A DNA stretch of 64,000 nt from CAYLYP01 sp964387795 (GTDB taxonomy: Bacteria; Bacteroidota; Bacteroidia; Bacteroidales; UBA7960). The stretch's first letter is position 1. Every line of letters begins with the position of its first letter. The DNA lies in NCBI GenBank assembly GCA_964387795.1, contig CAYLYP010000002.1:1-64000 (forward strand), read 5' to 3'. This document shows, piece by piece, positions 43,918 to 52,079 of the stretch. The notes under the pieces are model-generated. The model did not search any database. It worked only from the letters and a program-made list of their open reading frames with translations, and had not been told where the DNA came from. Position numbers and translations under genes: made by a program.

Positions 43918-43940
43918 CGAATCCCTCTTTTTCTTTTTGC

Positions 43941-43948
43941 TAACTTTG
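43941..43948 (+). promoter_or_regulatory. Minus-7 promoter box for the GT39 gene
   Basis: TAACTTTG on the plus strand, 23 bp before the ATG at 43972; back-to-back with the same box for the divergent U32 gene. Confidence 0.5.
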
Positions 43949-43971
43949 AACTTTGATTTTAAAATATTCAC

Positions 43972-45567
43972 ATGAAAGGCCATTTTTTTTCTAAGCCTAT
44001 CCCTTTCAAATACTTGCTTTTCGCTGCTATCGTGCTTTTAATCCCGGCACTGTTCATCAACCTTGGGAAAATGCCAATGATAGGCGATGAATCCATTAGG
44101 GCATTAGTAGCTTTTGAAATGCTCCTATCAGGAGATTGGATTACCCCCACCATTGCTGGTGGCCTGTATTTTAACAAACCGCCCCTTTATAATTGGATAC
44201 TTACGCTTTCAATGTGGCTCTCAGGAAGCACCGCTGAATTCTGGATTCGCTTCCCAAACCAGATATTCCTAATGGTTTTTGCGGCTATTATCTTTCTTTT
44301 TACCCGCAGGCAGCTTGGAAATAAACTTGCCCTGATCAATGGCCTGGCAATCATCACATGTGGAAGGATTTTATTATGGGATGCCAACTATGCCCTCATT
44401 GATATTAGCTTTTCCCTATTGGTTTATCTGAGCTTTATGCTCATGTTTCACTTTTTTAATAAGCAGAAATACAGCTATTTATTCATACTTACTTATATCA
44501 TTGCTTCATCAACTTTCCTGATGAAAGGCATTCCGGCATTAGCCTTTCAGGCAATCAGCCTTTTGGTCCTTTTTATTTGGGGCAAACAATTTAAAAAGCT
44601 TTTCCTGCCCTCGCATTTTCTTGCAATAGGCATTTTTGTTTTTCTGGTTGGTGGCTATTACTTTCTTTTCAACCTTAAAAACCCTGGTGTATTGCCCGAA
44701 ATTGTTAAGACCCTCATCTATGAATCGACACACAAAACTGGCGTCAAAATGGGATTCTGGCCTACATTTGGCCATTTGTTCACTTTTCCCTTTGAACTGT
44801 TCTACCATTTTTTGCCCTGGACATTGCCTATCTTCCTTTTGTTATTTAAAAAAACTTTTGTTAATACCTTTAAAAACAGCTTTATAAAATACAATGCAAT
44901 AATCTTTATTGCCAACATCATTATCTATTGGTTTTCGCCTGAAGCTTTTCCGCGTTACCTGTTTATGATGATGCCTTTGGTTTTTACTATTGGATTTTAT
45001 GCATATTCAGTGTCTGACAAGAACATCCTAAAACAAATACTTGATTATCTGCCCCTTATTGCATCATTCATTGCAATAGGCCTGCTGCTGTATGTTCCCT
45101 TTTTTCTTAAAGAAAAAGGCATTGTAAATATGGCCCTGCTTTCATTGCTGTTTATTGCAATCTTTATCTTCATCATCTACTTGTGGAAAAAGCAAACAAC
45201 AAACAGGATTATGCTCCTGGCTTTCTTTTTATTGAGCTTTAAAATTGCCTATAACCTCTTTGTAATCCCCTCAAGGGCTGAAAATACAGCCAATACTACA
45301 GTTAAAACCGAATCCATCAGGATTGCAAATCAGTATGAAGGGCAACAATTTTACGTGGCCGCCAACATCCCAACAATAAGCATGTATTACTTTTCTTCTG
45401 CCCGGCATTCTTTGCTAAAACTCAGTTCAAAAGAAGTCTCTGAAGGAATTGTTGTAGTTACCCAAAAACGGGAAGCACCGGAGGGTGCAGTCCTAAAAGA
45501 TTCAATTTCATTTAGGTATTATCCAAATAAAGCATATATCTTTGAAGTTCATTCCCGGCTAAAGTAA
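43972..45567 (+). CDS. ArnT-like GT39 membrane glycosyltransferase
   Basis: A 531-residue polytopic protein of the protein-mannosyltransferase/ArnT superfamily, which moves a sugar from a lipid carrier to an acceptor on the outer face of the membrane. The first loop has the acidic catalytic site MIGDESIRALVAFEMLLSGDW and the YFNKPPLYNW motif. About eleven membrane helices follow and a soluble C-terminus (about 440-531). It is divergent from the U32 gene. The nearby GT2 could supply the lipid-linked donor; acceptor unknown. Confidence 0.9.
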   Translation: MKGHFFSKPIPFKYLLFAAIVLLIPALFINLGKMPMIGDESIRALVAFEMLLSGDWITPTIAGGLYFNKPPLYNWILTLSMWLSGSTAEFWIRFPNQIFLMVFAAIIFLFTRRQLGNKLALINGLAIITCGRILLWDANYALIDISFSLLVYLSFMLMFHFFNKQKYSYLFILTYIIASSTFLMKGIPALAFQAISLLVLFIWGKQFKKLFLPSHFLAIGIFVFLVGGYYFLFNLKNPGVLPEIVKTLIYESTHKTGVKMGFWPTFGHLFTFPFELFYHFLPWTLPIFLLLFKKTFVNTFKNSFIKYNAIIFIANIIIYWFSPEAFPRYLFMMMPLVFTIGFYAYSVSDKNILKQILDYLPLIASFIAIGLLLYVPFFLKEKGIVNMALLSLLFIAIFIFIIYLWKKQTTNRIMLLAFFLLSFKIAYNLFVIPSRAENTANTTVKTESIRIANQYEGQQFYVAANIPTISMYYFSSARHSLLKLSSKEVSEGIVVVTQKREAPEGAVLKDSISFRYYPNKAYIFEVHSRLK

Positions 45568-45622
45568 GGAGGTAAGCCCTAAAAAAAGGAAAAATATTTT
45601 TCGCAACACACAACAAACAAGA

Positions 45623-45642
45623 CTGCTAAATCGTTTTAGCAG
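45623..45642. promoter_or_regulatory. LacI-type operator upstream of its regulator gene
   Basis: CTGCTAAATCGTTTTAGCAG has perfect 8-bp arms around a TCGT centre, the CG-centred form usual for LacI-family operators. It is 24 bp upstream of the regulator ATG and just downstream of a TATTTTTC minus-7-like element (45594-45601), which fits autorepression. Confidence 0.7.
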
Positions 45643-45666
45643 CATATTTAAATGATTTGACCGAAA

Positions 45667-46707
45667 ATGCCTAAATTAAAAAAAGTATCCATTGAAGATA
45701 TAGCCTATGCTGCAAATGTTTCAAAGACATTGGTCAGCCTTGTGCTTAACAACAAATGGGAGAAATATGGCATCAGTCGCGAAACCTGTGACAAAGTACT
45801 GGGTGTAGCCCGTGAATTAAAATATGCTTTGCCTTCTAATAAACAGCCCATCGAATTCAATAAAGGGGGCATCATTGGGCTTATTGTCTCCGACCTTGGC
45901 AACCCCATCTATGCACATGTGGCCGAACGACTTGGTAAGATTGCGTCAAATCATGCTTACAGGCTTATCGTTTGTTCTTCTCACGAAGATCCCAGGAAGG
46001 AAATCCATCATTTGCAGTTGTTGAAAAACCTGGGTGCTGATGGTGTTATCCTCTCTTCTATCCAGAAAGAACCCAACGAGATTGAAGCTTTGTCCGACAG
46101 CGGCTTCCCTATTGTTTTGATTAACAAGCATTATCCCAATTACCACCTCTCGGCTGTTATCAACGATGACTTCCAAAGTGCCAAAATGCTGACCCTCTCC
46201 TTGTTCGACAAGGGCTACGACGATATTGCAATAATGGCTGTTAACCCCTGGAACATCTCATCCATACATGAACGCATCGAAGGCATCATGGATGCGCATG
46301 AAAGCCGGGGAAAAGCTTTCGACATCGAAAACCTGATCCCCATACCCTATAACAATATCAAGGAGTCGATTGAGAAAGCCCTGCTGAAGCGCAAAAAAAG
46401 CTGCAGATTGCCTGAGGCTGTCATTGCTTTAAACAATTCACTGATTGTCCATACCCTGAACACCCTTCAAAAAATCGGGGTTAAAGTGCCTTCACAGGTT
46501 GCTTTGGCAGGTTTTGACGACCTTGAATACAACAACCTCCTTATCCCTTCCATCACATCAGTCTCGATGCCTGTGCCCGGTTTATGCCAGCATACTTTCG
46601 ACATGCTCCTCGAAAAAATCAATCAAAAAGACAAACATTTCGAGCTTAAGAAAATACCAGCCGAAATCATTTTCAGGGATTCTACCCCCGAAAGAAGCAA
46701 GTCTTAA
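45667..46707 (+). CDS. LacI-family transcriptional regulator
   Basis: A 346-residue regulator. The N-terminal HTH (about 7-55) reads VSIEDIAYAANVSKTLVSLVLNN. The rest is the periplasmic-binding-protein-like ligand domain (IIGLIVSDLGNPIYAHVAERLG, GADGVILSS, VALAGFDDLEYNNLLIPSITSV). The inducer is unknown; adjacent genes do not include a sugar uptake system. A strong LacI-type operator lies 24 bp upstream. G+C content looks slightly higher than in nearby genes. Confidence 0.93.
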   Translation: MPKLKKVSIEDIAYAANVSKTLVSLVLNNKWEKYGISRETCDKVLGVARELKYALPSNKQPIEFNKGGIIGLIVSDLGNPIYAHVAERLGKIASNHAYRLIVCSSHEDPRKEIHHLQLLKNLGADGVILSSIQKEPNEIEALSDSGFPIVLINKHYPNYHLSAVINDDFQSAKMLTLSLFDKGYDDIAIMAVNPWNISSIHERIEGIMDAHESRGKAFDIENLIPIPYNNIKESIEKALLKRKKSCRLPEAVIALNNSLIVHTLNTLQKIGVKVPSQVALAGFDDLEYNNLLIPSITSVSMPVPGLCQHTFDMLLEKINQKDKHFELKKIPAEIIFRDSTPERSKS

Positions 46708-47310
46708 GACCCATTCCCAACACTTTAAGGAAATCCCAATTCAATAGCTTTCCCGGTGCTACATTGCTTTTGTGCAATGCATAGCTTTCATCCAATAGTT
46801 GCCATTAAAGCAAAGCATTCTATTTTTCCGTATCCAAAAACCTGATAAATCCCTTAAAGCCCGGTGAAGGGATGCTGCAACAGGTTTTCAGCCCGAAAAC
46901 CACATTAACGGCCAAAATATTTCTATCAAATAACATGCCACGAACACCGGTTCAATACCCTGCCCTATCACCCCTGTTTATAAAACCAGTCCGCCCAGCC
47001 CCCAGGCAAAGCCTGATACTACAATCCATCAACATAAACAACTGAAATACAATAGCCTGATTAATTCACATTCGCTTCTGTTTCGTTTCAGCTTCGCTTT
47101 TGTTCAGTCCTGAATCCTATATAAAAGCCCCACGGTGCATTTTTGAAAATTTAATGAAATTTTAGTTTGACCCCCATAAACCGTTTTACATTTGTTAACA
47201 AATAAAGAATGATGGATATAACAGATATTCAGTAATATACAAGACACCCACTGTGAACAAACGTTAAATTTAACTTAATAAAAATTAAAATATTTTCATA
47301 ATACGCTGAA

Positions 47311-47381
47311 TTTCAATATCATGGATAGGTCACGGTATTACCAAGGATATACCAAGGTCTTATCAAGTTCAGTATCGTCCA
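47311..47381 (+). repeat. 71-bp dispersed repeat, copy 2
   Basis: 69 of 71 positions match 13857-13927, in the same orientation. Upstream (47182-47204) both loci also share TTTTACATTT-TTAACAAATA. In frame it reads NIMDRSRYYQGYTKVLSSS and stays open to about 47450. Confidence 0.85.
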
Positions 47382-47480
47382 AGCGAGTACTGGAGATAAT
47401 ATATCCATGTCCCGATAATGAGCATGGTATGGGTTTTATTGCCTGATTGTTACCTGTCCGCCATAATAATGCCCGATAGA

Positions 47481-47548
47481 GACGTAGCATGCTACGTCTT
47501 CTCCAGGATACGTAGCATGCCATGCGAAGAGACGTAGCATGCTACGTC
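47481..47548. repeat. Two copies of GACGTAGCATGCTACGTC, 50 bp apart
   Basis: The perfect 18-bp palindrome is at 47481-47498 and 47531-47548; between them a partial copy TACGTAGCATGC (47509-47520) is seen. This matches a type of short palindromic repeat found scattered in Bacteroidota genomes. Confidence 0.85.
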
Positions 47549-47815
47549 TTTACAGATTGCGGTTTGTTGCTGCCCCATGCCGGACAATCTGGCAGTTATT
47601 TTTTCGTGTCCGGCAAGCAGCAGCAGGAAGTGGCAATTTTTTAAAGGATGGCAGAAAAGCATATTTTTTGTGCCATATTGATCAGGCCCGGAAAACGTTC
47701 TTTGACGTATTGTGAATTTTTATTGTGGTGATCCACAGGGGCAAAATGCATTTACCCGGAAAAATGGACGGATGCAGATAGCCCCTGGGGAAATAGATGA
47801 GGCCTGCATATTACA

Positions 47816-47860
47816 TGAATCCTCCAGCTAAAGCTGGAGTCTATTCATAGCGGCAATTCA
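47816..47860 (+). repeat. REP-like hairpin element, left 45-bp copy
   Basis: A 45-bp sequence starting TGAATCCTCCAG, with a perfect hairpin CTCCAGCT-AA-AGCTGGAG at 47822-47839. It is identical to 48790-48834 on the right of the transposase, in the same orientation. Confidence 0.88.
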
Positions 47861-47874
47861 AATCCTTAAATTGA

Positions 47875-48152
47875 AATGGGCTTCAGCCCATTTATTAAAA
47901 TGAAACACCAAATAATCATTGGTTTTAGGCATATTAAAACAATCCAGAAGGCAATTCACAGGGAAATTTGTATTTTTGAATAGAAATGGGCTTTAGCCCA
48001 TTAATTAAAATGAAACACCAAATAATCATTGGTTTTCGCCATATTAAAACAATCCAGGAGACAATTCACAAGGAAATTTGTATTTTTGAATAGAAATGGG
48101 CTTTAGCCCATTTATTCAAATGAAACGATAATAAACCATTGGCTTTAGCCAA
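47875..48152 (+). repeat. 110-bp tandem REP-like array upstream of the RAYT gene
   Basis: Units start at 47875, 47985 and 48095 (exact 110-bp period; about 2.6 units). Each has the hairpin TGGGCTTTAGCCCA (47877, 47987, 48097; the first has TTC for TTT) and downstream a second hairpin that is intact only in the last unit, TTGGCTTTAGCCAA at 48139-48152. The first two units share the segment AACACCAAATAATCATTGG. Confidence 0.88.
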
Positions 48153-48310
48153 ATAATAACTGTTTATGGATTTTGAACAGGGCGTTTCAAAAGATGAAGA
48201 AAAAATTAGAACCTTTGGAGCCGATGGATTGATTCTATTCACTTGAGTTATATCCTCTTTTCCGTAAGCTTTTCAAATATAAATGTTTAACAATCAAAAA
48301 ATCACAAGAA

Positions 48311-48748
48311 ATGCCTTTTGTAAAAGTTTATATACATTTTATCTGGAGCACCAAGAACAGACTTCCTTTTCTTGATTCAAAAGAGCTGAGGATTAAAGTA
48401 TGGAACCATATAAGGGAAAATGCCAAAGAAAAAGGTATTTTTATAGATTTTATAAGTGGTTATTCAGATCATTGTCATTGTTTGGTTTCTTTAGGTATCG
48501 ATCAGACAATTCAAAAAGTGATGCAATTGATAAAAGGGGAATCATCTTTTTGGATTAATAAGAATGCATTGATTGATGGAAAATTTGAATGGCAGGATGA
48601 ATATTATGCTGTTTCTGTTTCCGAGTCGATGTTAGATAGGGTCAGGGAATACATCAAAAACCAAGAGGAACACCATCGTAATAAAACATTTCAGGATGAG
48701 AATGATGAATTCATAATCAAATATGGATTTGAGAAATATAAAGGATGA
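48311..48748 (+). CDS. REP-associated tyrosine transposase (RAYT, IS200/IS605-like Y1)
   Basis: A 145-residue Y1-type transposase. The HUH-type metal pair is in SDHCHCLVSLG; the catalytic tyrosine is probably in DRVREYIKNQEEHH (Y near 125), and FVKVYIHFIWSTKNR is the usual N-terminus. It is intact. REP-like hairpins lie on both sides, the natural setting of RAYTs, which cut and join such single-stranded hairpins. Whether it still moves the nearby repeats is not known. Confidence 0.93.
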   Translation: MPFVKVYIHFIWSTKNRLPFLDSKELRIKVWNHIRENAKEKGIFIDFISGYSDHCHCLVSLGIDQTIQKVMQLIKGESSFWINKNALIDGKFEWQDEYYAVSVSESMLDRVREYIKNQEEHHRNKTFQDENDEFIIKYGFEKYKG

Positions 48749-48752
48749 TATT

Positions 48753-48919
48753 TTGGCTAAAGCCAAATATCGATTTTTTCCTAAATCCTTGAATCCTCCA
48801 GCTAAAGCTGGAGTCTATTCATAGCGGCAATTCATTGAGGCGTTTTGTATTTTTGAATAGAATTGGGCTTTAGCCCATTTATTAAAATGAAACGATAATA
48901 AACCATTGGCTTTAGCCAA
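48753..48919. repeat. Right-hand REP-like elements of the RAYT locus
   Basis: In order: TTGGCTAAAGCCAA (48753-48766, reverse complement of the left-hand form), the second 45-bp copy (48790-48834, hairpin 48796-48813), TGGGCTTTAGCCCA (48864-48877) and TTGGCTTTAGCCAA (48906-48919). The last two with their spacing copy the third left-hand unit. Confidence 0.85.
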
Positions 48920-48971
48920 ATTATTATTTTTACGTTATAATTGGGTTTCAAATTGGGTGGTTTAAAAAAGA

Positions 48972-49070
48972 AACGCTTTGGGGCTGATGGGTTGATTGTT
49001 TTGTTTTCTTTAGCAATTAAACATTTCCGGATAAAGGAATAGGGTTTATTGGTTTTTTGATAATTTTGTG
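48972..49070 (+). repeat. Accessory repeat copy R1
   Basis: About 100 bp closely related to 51191-51290; the core from 49014 (CAATTAAACATTTCCGGATA) is also related to 50086-50144. It ends with TAATTTTG (49061-49068), a minus-7-like box, 240 bp upstream of the DUF6934 gene. A weaker relative of its left end is near 48208-48245. The minus-strand frame 48832-49122 is a translation of this repeat and is not called. Confidence 0.8.
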
Positions 49071-49308
49071 ATTGGGATTGGATAAAAGTCATTGCTTTAT
49101 TGGCAATTACCCATTTTTTCAACTAAAATGATTCAAATAGCAAAGATTTTTCTTTAGGCTTTTTGGAGTATGATTTAAAAAAGAATATATTTGTAATTAT
49201 CAGGTAATATGTTTTTAAAAAAATCAATTAGTCTGAAAACTAAAAAGACATTGGAAAAATCTAAAGTTTCTGTTTGAATTTCGATTTTTTGTCAACAATA
49301 GATTTATA

Positions 49309-49755
49309 ATGAAGCTCGAAAAGTATGAGTTAAAGTCAGGGGAACAACTTGAGGTTTTTGAGTTTGTTAGTATTGGGCACAAAGGAAAAATCCCTAAAAT
49401 TGTTCAATATTCACTTACTAACTACAAAGACTTATACAATCTTGGCTTTGGGGACAAAAATATTGAAACGGGAGAAATTGATGATACAGTAATTTCAAAC
49501 AATGGAGACAGTGAAAAAGTATTAGCAACAGTTGTTGCAACTTTATATGCTTTCATTGATAAACACAAAGAGGCAATGGTATATGCAACAGGAAGCACAA
49601 AATCCAGAACCCGCTTATACCGAATGGGAATTACAAAATATCTCAATGAGATAAAAGAAAATTTTGAAATATATGGTGAGCTTGAAAATGGCTGGGAAGA
49701 ATTTCAAAAAGATGTTGAATATGAAGCATTTCTTGTAAAATTAAAAGAGAATTAG
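49309..49755 (+). CDS. DUF6934 family protein
   Basis: A 148-residue protein. The pattern matches DUF6934 as I remember it: FEFVSIGHKGKIPKIVQ, YNLGFGDKNIETGEIDDT, ISNNGDSEKVLATV and YATGSTKSRTRLYRMGI. It has no signal peptide or membrane helix. The function is unknown; copies are scattered in Bacteroidota accessory regions, usually with a very small gene downstream, as here (2-bp gap). A two-component toxin-antitoxin-like role is a guess from this arrangement only. Confidence 0.82.
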   Translation: MKLEKYELKSGEQLEVFEFVSIGHKGKIPKIVQYSLTNYKDLYNLGFGDKNIETGEIDDTVISNNGDSEKVLATVVATLYAFIDKHKEAMVYATGSTKSRTRLYRMGITKYLNEIKENFEIYGELENGWEEFQKDVEYEAFLVKLKEN

Positions 49756-49757
49756 CA

Positions 49758-49919
49758 ATGGAAATAAAAGACATAAATACAAAAAAGAAGCCTGTTGTTT
49801 TGATAGACAAGACACTGGACTTTTTTAACGACAAAGTTCTTTTTCCAAAGAAATTGGAAAAAGCAAATGAAATGTTGAAAAAAGTAGGCCTTCCAAAGCT
49901 TGATAAAAAAACACTTTAA
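49758..49919 (+). CDS. Small partner protein of the DUF6934 gene (53 aa)
   Basis: An ATG frame of 53 codons (MEIKDINTKKKPVVLIDKTL at the N-terminus) starting 2 bp after the DUF6934 stop. It is lysine-rich with an amphipathic C-terminal half (KLEKANEMLKKVGLPKL). Similar short genes are often found after DUF6934, which supports it as real. A stem-loop follows at 49957. No function known. Confidence 0.7.
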   Translation: MEIKDINTKKKPVVLIDKTLDFFNDKVLFPKKLEKANEMLKKVGLPKLDKKTL

Positions 49920-49956
49920 CATATCAAACAGAATTCTTTTATTTGCAAAAGACATG

Positions 49957-49993
49957 AATATCAGTAGTTCATTGAAATGTGACTACTGATATT
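49957..49993 (+). terminator. Stem-loop after the DUF6934 pair
   Basis: AATATCAGTAGT (49957-49968) pairs perfectly with ACTACTGATATT (49982-49993) around a 13-nt loop. The following T tract is interrupted (TGCTTTT), so it may be a weak terminator or an mRNA-end structure. Confidence 0.55.
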
Positions 49994-50085
49994 TGCTTTT
50001 GGGGAAATGGAATTATTTAAATGAGAGGGATTCATAAACCCTCTTCTTTTGCATCCAATCGAATTGATTGTAATGTTTTCATTAT

Positions 50086-50144
50086 CAATTAAAACATTTC
50101 CAGATAAAGGAACAGGGTTTTATTGGTTTTTTGATAATTTTGTG
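50086..50144 (+). repeat. Accessory repeat copy R2
   Basis: Core of the R1/R3 repeat (CAATTAAAACATTTCCAGAT onward) with small changes and a 1-bp insertion. It has TAATTTTG at 50134-50141. The left flank of R1/R3 is only weakly kept. The rest of the spacer 49994-50325 holds nothing I recognise. Confidence 0.75.
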
Positions 50145-50325
50145 AGGGGAAATATTCTTAAGAATAAAGGGCGTTTTAAAAACAATATATGCAAACTTTT
50201 TATCAGAAGATAAATATGGCTTTTATTTTCTTACGAAAGTTTTGTGCAATTCGATAAATTAATATATTCCGACTTCTGAATTTTTTTTGCAGTAAAAAAT
50301 AAAAAAACAACAAAAAATAATTTTT

Positions 50326-50949
50326 ATGAAACAGATTGAGAACTCAAACGAAACTGTTGAAAAAAGAAACAGCTTAATAAACAAATTGAATTTGAGAATA
50401 TTAATGGTTTTTTCTCTAATAATTATTAGTTTTTCTTCAGCCGTTGCCAAAGAGTATCAGGGGTATTATGTAACTAATGATTTGGATACGATTAAATGCA
50501 CATTTAACATTACGGAAAATATTTTCTATAAAGGTGATTATAATTTCCATATGATAAGCCAAAGGGTAAGATTAACTGATGCTGAAGGAAAGAAATATTT
50601 TAAACCTCAAACAATAGCATGTTTTGTAATATTTCTACCCATAGGTGAATGCAAATTTGTTTCTATGCAGACTGACGATTATTATTTTTATCATGAATTG
50701 GCCACCGGGAAAATATCAATGTATTTGGTTTATCATAAACATCCTTATGACGGTGGAAAAATAACACATTGTGTTTTTTACAAAAATAATGAATTAACAG
50801 AGCTTGGCACTATGACCACTATGAGGAATCAAAGAAAGAAAGTCAACCTTCTGTTGTCAGATAATCCTGAAGTATTGGCAAAATGGGAAGCAGCAGAATT
50901 TAGTTATGAAATATTGCAGGCATTAATTAAAGAATACAATGAAAAATAA
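50326..50949 (+). CDS. Uncharacterised exported protein
   Basis: A 207-residue protein with a hydrophobic segment (about 28-40, LMVFSLIIISFSSAVA) after a longer, polar n-region; a start at a later ATG (M27) would give a standard signal peptide. The mature part begins KEYQGYYVTNDLDTIKC, similar in style to small exported Bacteroidota proteins with a GYYVTxxGDTI motif. I do not know its function. It lies alone between repeats R2 and R3. Confidence 0.7.
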   Translation: MKQIENSNETVEKRNSLINKLNLRILMVFSLIIISFSSAVAKEYQGYYVTNDLDTIKCTFNITENIFYKGDYNFHMISQRVRLTDAEGKKYFKPQTIACFVIFLPIGECKFVSMQTDDYYFYHELATGKISMYLVYHKHPYDGGKITHCVFYKNNELTELGTMTTMRNQRKKVNLLLSDNPEVLAKWEAAEFSYEILQALIKEYNEK

Positions 50950-51190
50950 ACAGGTTGCAACCTATATCAACTTTAGAATGAGCAAACTAAACCTTCACCA
51001 TCATTTCTGACTTTTTATAGATTTTAATACAGTAGACATTAATACCAGAAGTTTTACAAAATCAGATAACAAGAAAACTGTTCTATAATCGGGTAGGCAT
51101 TCTCCCTACAATTGCCTGCGAGGGAGTTTATCATATCACCATACCTAATGGTAATGTTTAAGGCCGTTCATTATGATGTGGAAATTGATA

Positions 51191-51290
51191 AACGCTTTGG
51201 AGCAGAAGTATTGGTTGTATTGTTTTCTTTATCAATTAAAACATTTCCGGATAAAGGAATAGGGTTTATTGGTTTTTTGATATTTTTGAG
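51191..51290 (+). repeat. Accessory repeat copy R3
   Basis: About 100 bp closely related to R1 (48972-49070): AACGCTTTGG, TTGTTTTCTTT, CAATTAAAACATTTCCGGAT and the end TTTTTTGATATTTTTG. TATTTTTG at 51281-51288 is a perfect minus-7 match only 40 bp before the next gene, so R3 may supply its promoter. The rest of the spacer 50950-51190 is not recognised. Confidence 0.8.
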
Positions 51291-51328
51291 GGAGGAAAAT
51301 CAATATAATCAATGGATTAGTGCAAATT

Positions 51329-51931
51329 ATGAAAAAACTAATAATTATCATGCTATTATGCGTTGGTGTGAATTCATTCTCACAGCCTTTAAATATTAAG
51401 GGATTTGGAGATTGGGAAATCTTAATGGCAGGTCTATCAACAAAGACTACAAATGACCCATGCATAGATAATTCTTTTGTTACAAGTAAAAAAATAAAAT
51501 CTGTAAAGCAAATTTTTTCAGAAACTGATTCTGTTAAAGGATATTCAATTATTAGGGTTAACCTGACAGAATATGACAGATCAGGCCTAACTAAAAGCAA
51601 TAAATCTTATCCTTATGATGAAGGATATTGCCATGAACAATTTTACAGGTATAAATACTCAGATTGCACTTATGAAATTGGATACAAAAGTAATTGCGGA
51701 ATAATTGATCCTGATGGGGAGATTGGTCCCTTAAGAGGTTTTGAACTTCTGGAGAAACATACTATTTTTGACCCTAAAACAGGTTTAAAATTGGAAGAAA
51801 AAGAAATATACAACTTAAATCTGGTAGTAATTAAATATGAGTATAACTCAAAAGGTTTAATCAGCACTATAACTAAATACCTTAACAATAGAGAACAATA
51901 TAGGACAGAATTCAAATATGATTACTACTAA
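51329..51931 (+). CDS. Uncharacterised exported protein
   Basis: A 200-residue protein with a signal peptide (MKKLIIIMLLCVGVNSFSQ). I do not recognise a domain. It contains FRYKYSDCTYEIGYKSNCG-like Cys positions and ends in a beta-rich, Tyr-rich region (EYNSKGLISTITKYLNN) similar to the YD/RHS-like repeats of many exported Bacteroidota proteins. It follows R3 by 38 bp. Confidence 0.7.
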   Translation: MKKLIIIMLLCVGVNSFSQPLNIKGFGDWEILMAGLSTKTTNDPCIDNSFVTSKKIKSVKQIFSETDSVKGYSIIRVNLTEYDRSGLTKSNKSYPYDEGYCHEQFYRYKYSDCTYEIGYKSNCGIIDPDGEIGPLRGFELLEKHTIFDPKTGLKLEEKEIYNLNLVVIKYEYNSKGLISTITKYLNNREQYRTEFKYDYY

Positions 51932-52079
51932 TAAATTCGCTAATAAACAGGGCTTCATTTGGCTGGCACGAGACAGTATGAGACCTTGGGTTGAATATAC
52001 CTACAGAAGAATTATGATTAGGGGTTTACAAGGCTTTTGGCTGCCATAACAAACAAAACCTTATTAAAATCAAAACAAT

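Larger units (their letters stand above)
46708..48310. other. Accessory spacer with several repeat families
   Basis: No conserved gene is visible. The region starts with plain sequence with short G+C-rich patches (46708-47150), then carries copy 2 of the 71-bp repeat (47311-47381), two 18-bp palindromes 50 bp apart (47481-47548), and the left half of the REP-like array of the RAYT transposase (47816-48152). Confidence 0.7.

Noticed and set aside
47875..48152. CRISPR array
   Set aside because: The whole 110-bp unit is repeated, not a short repeat with unique spacers; hairpins and the adjacent RAYT fit REP elements.
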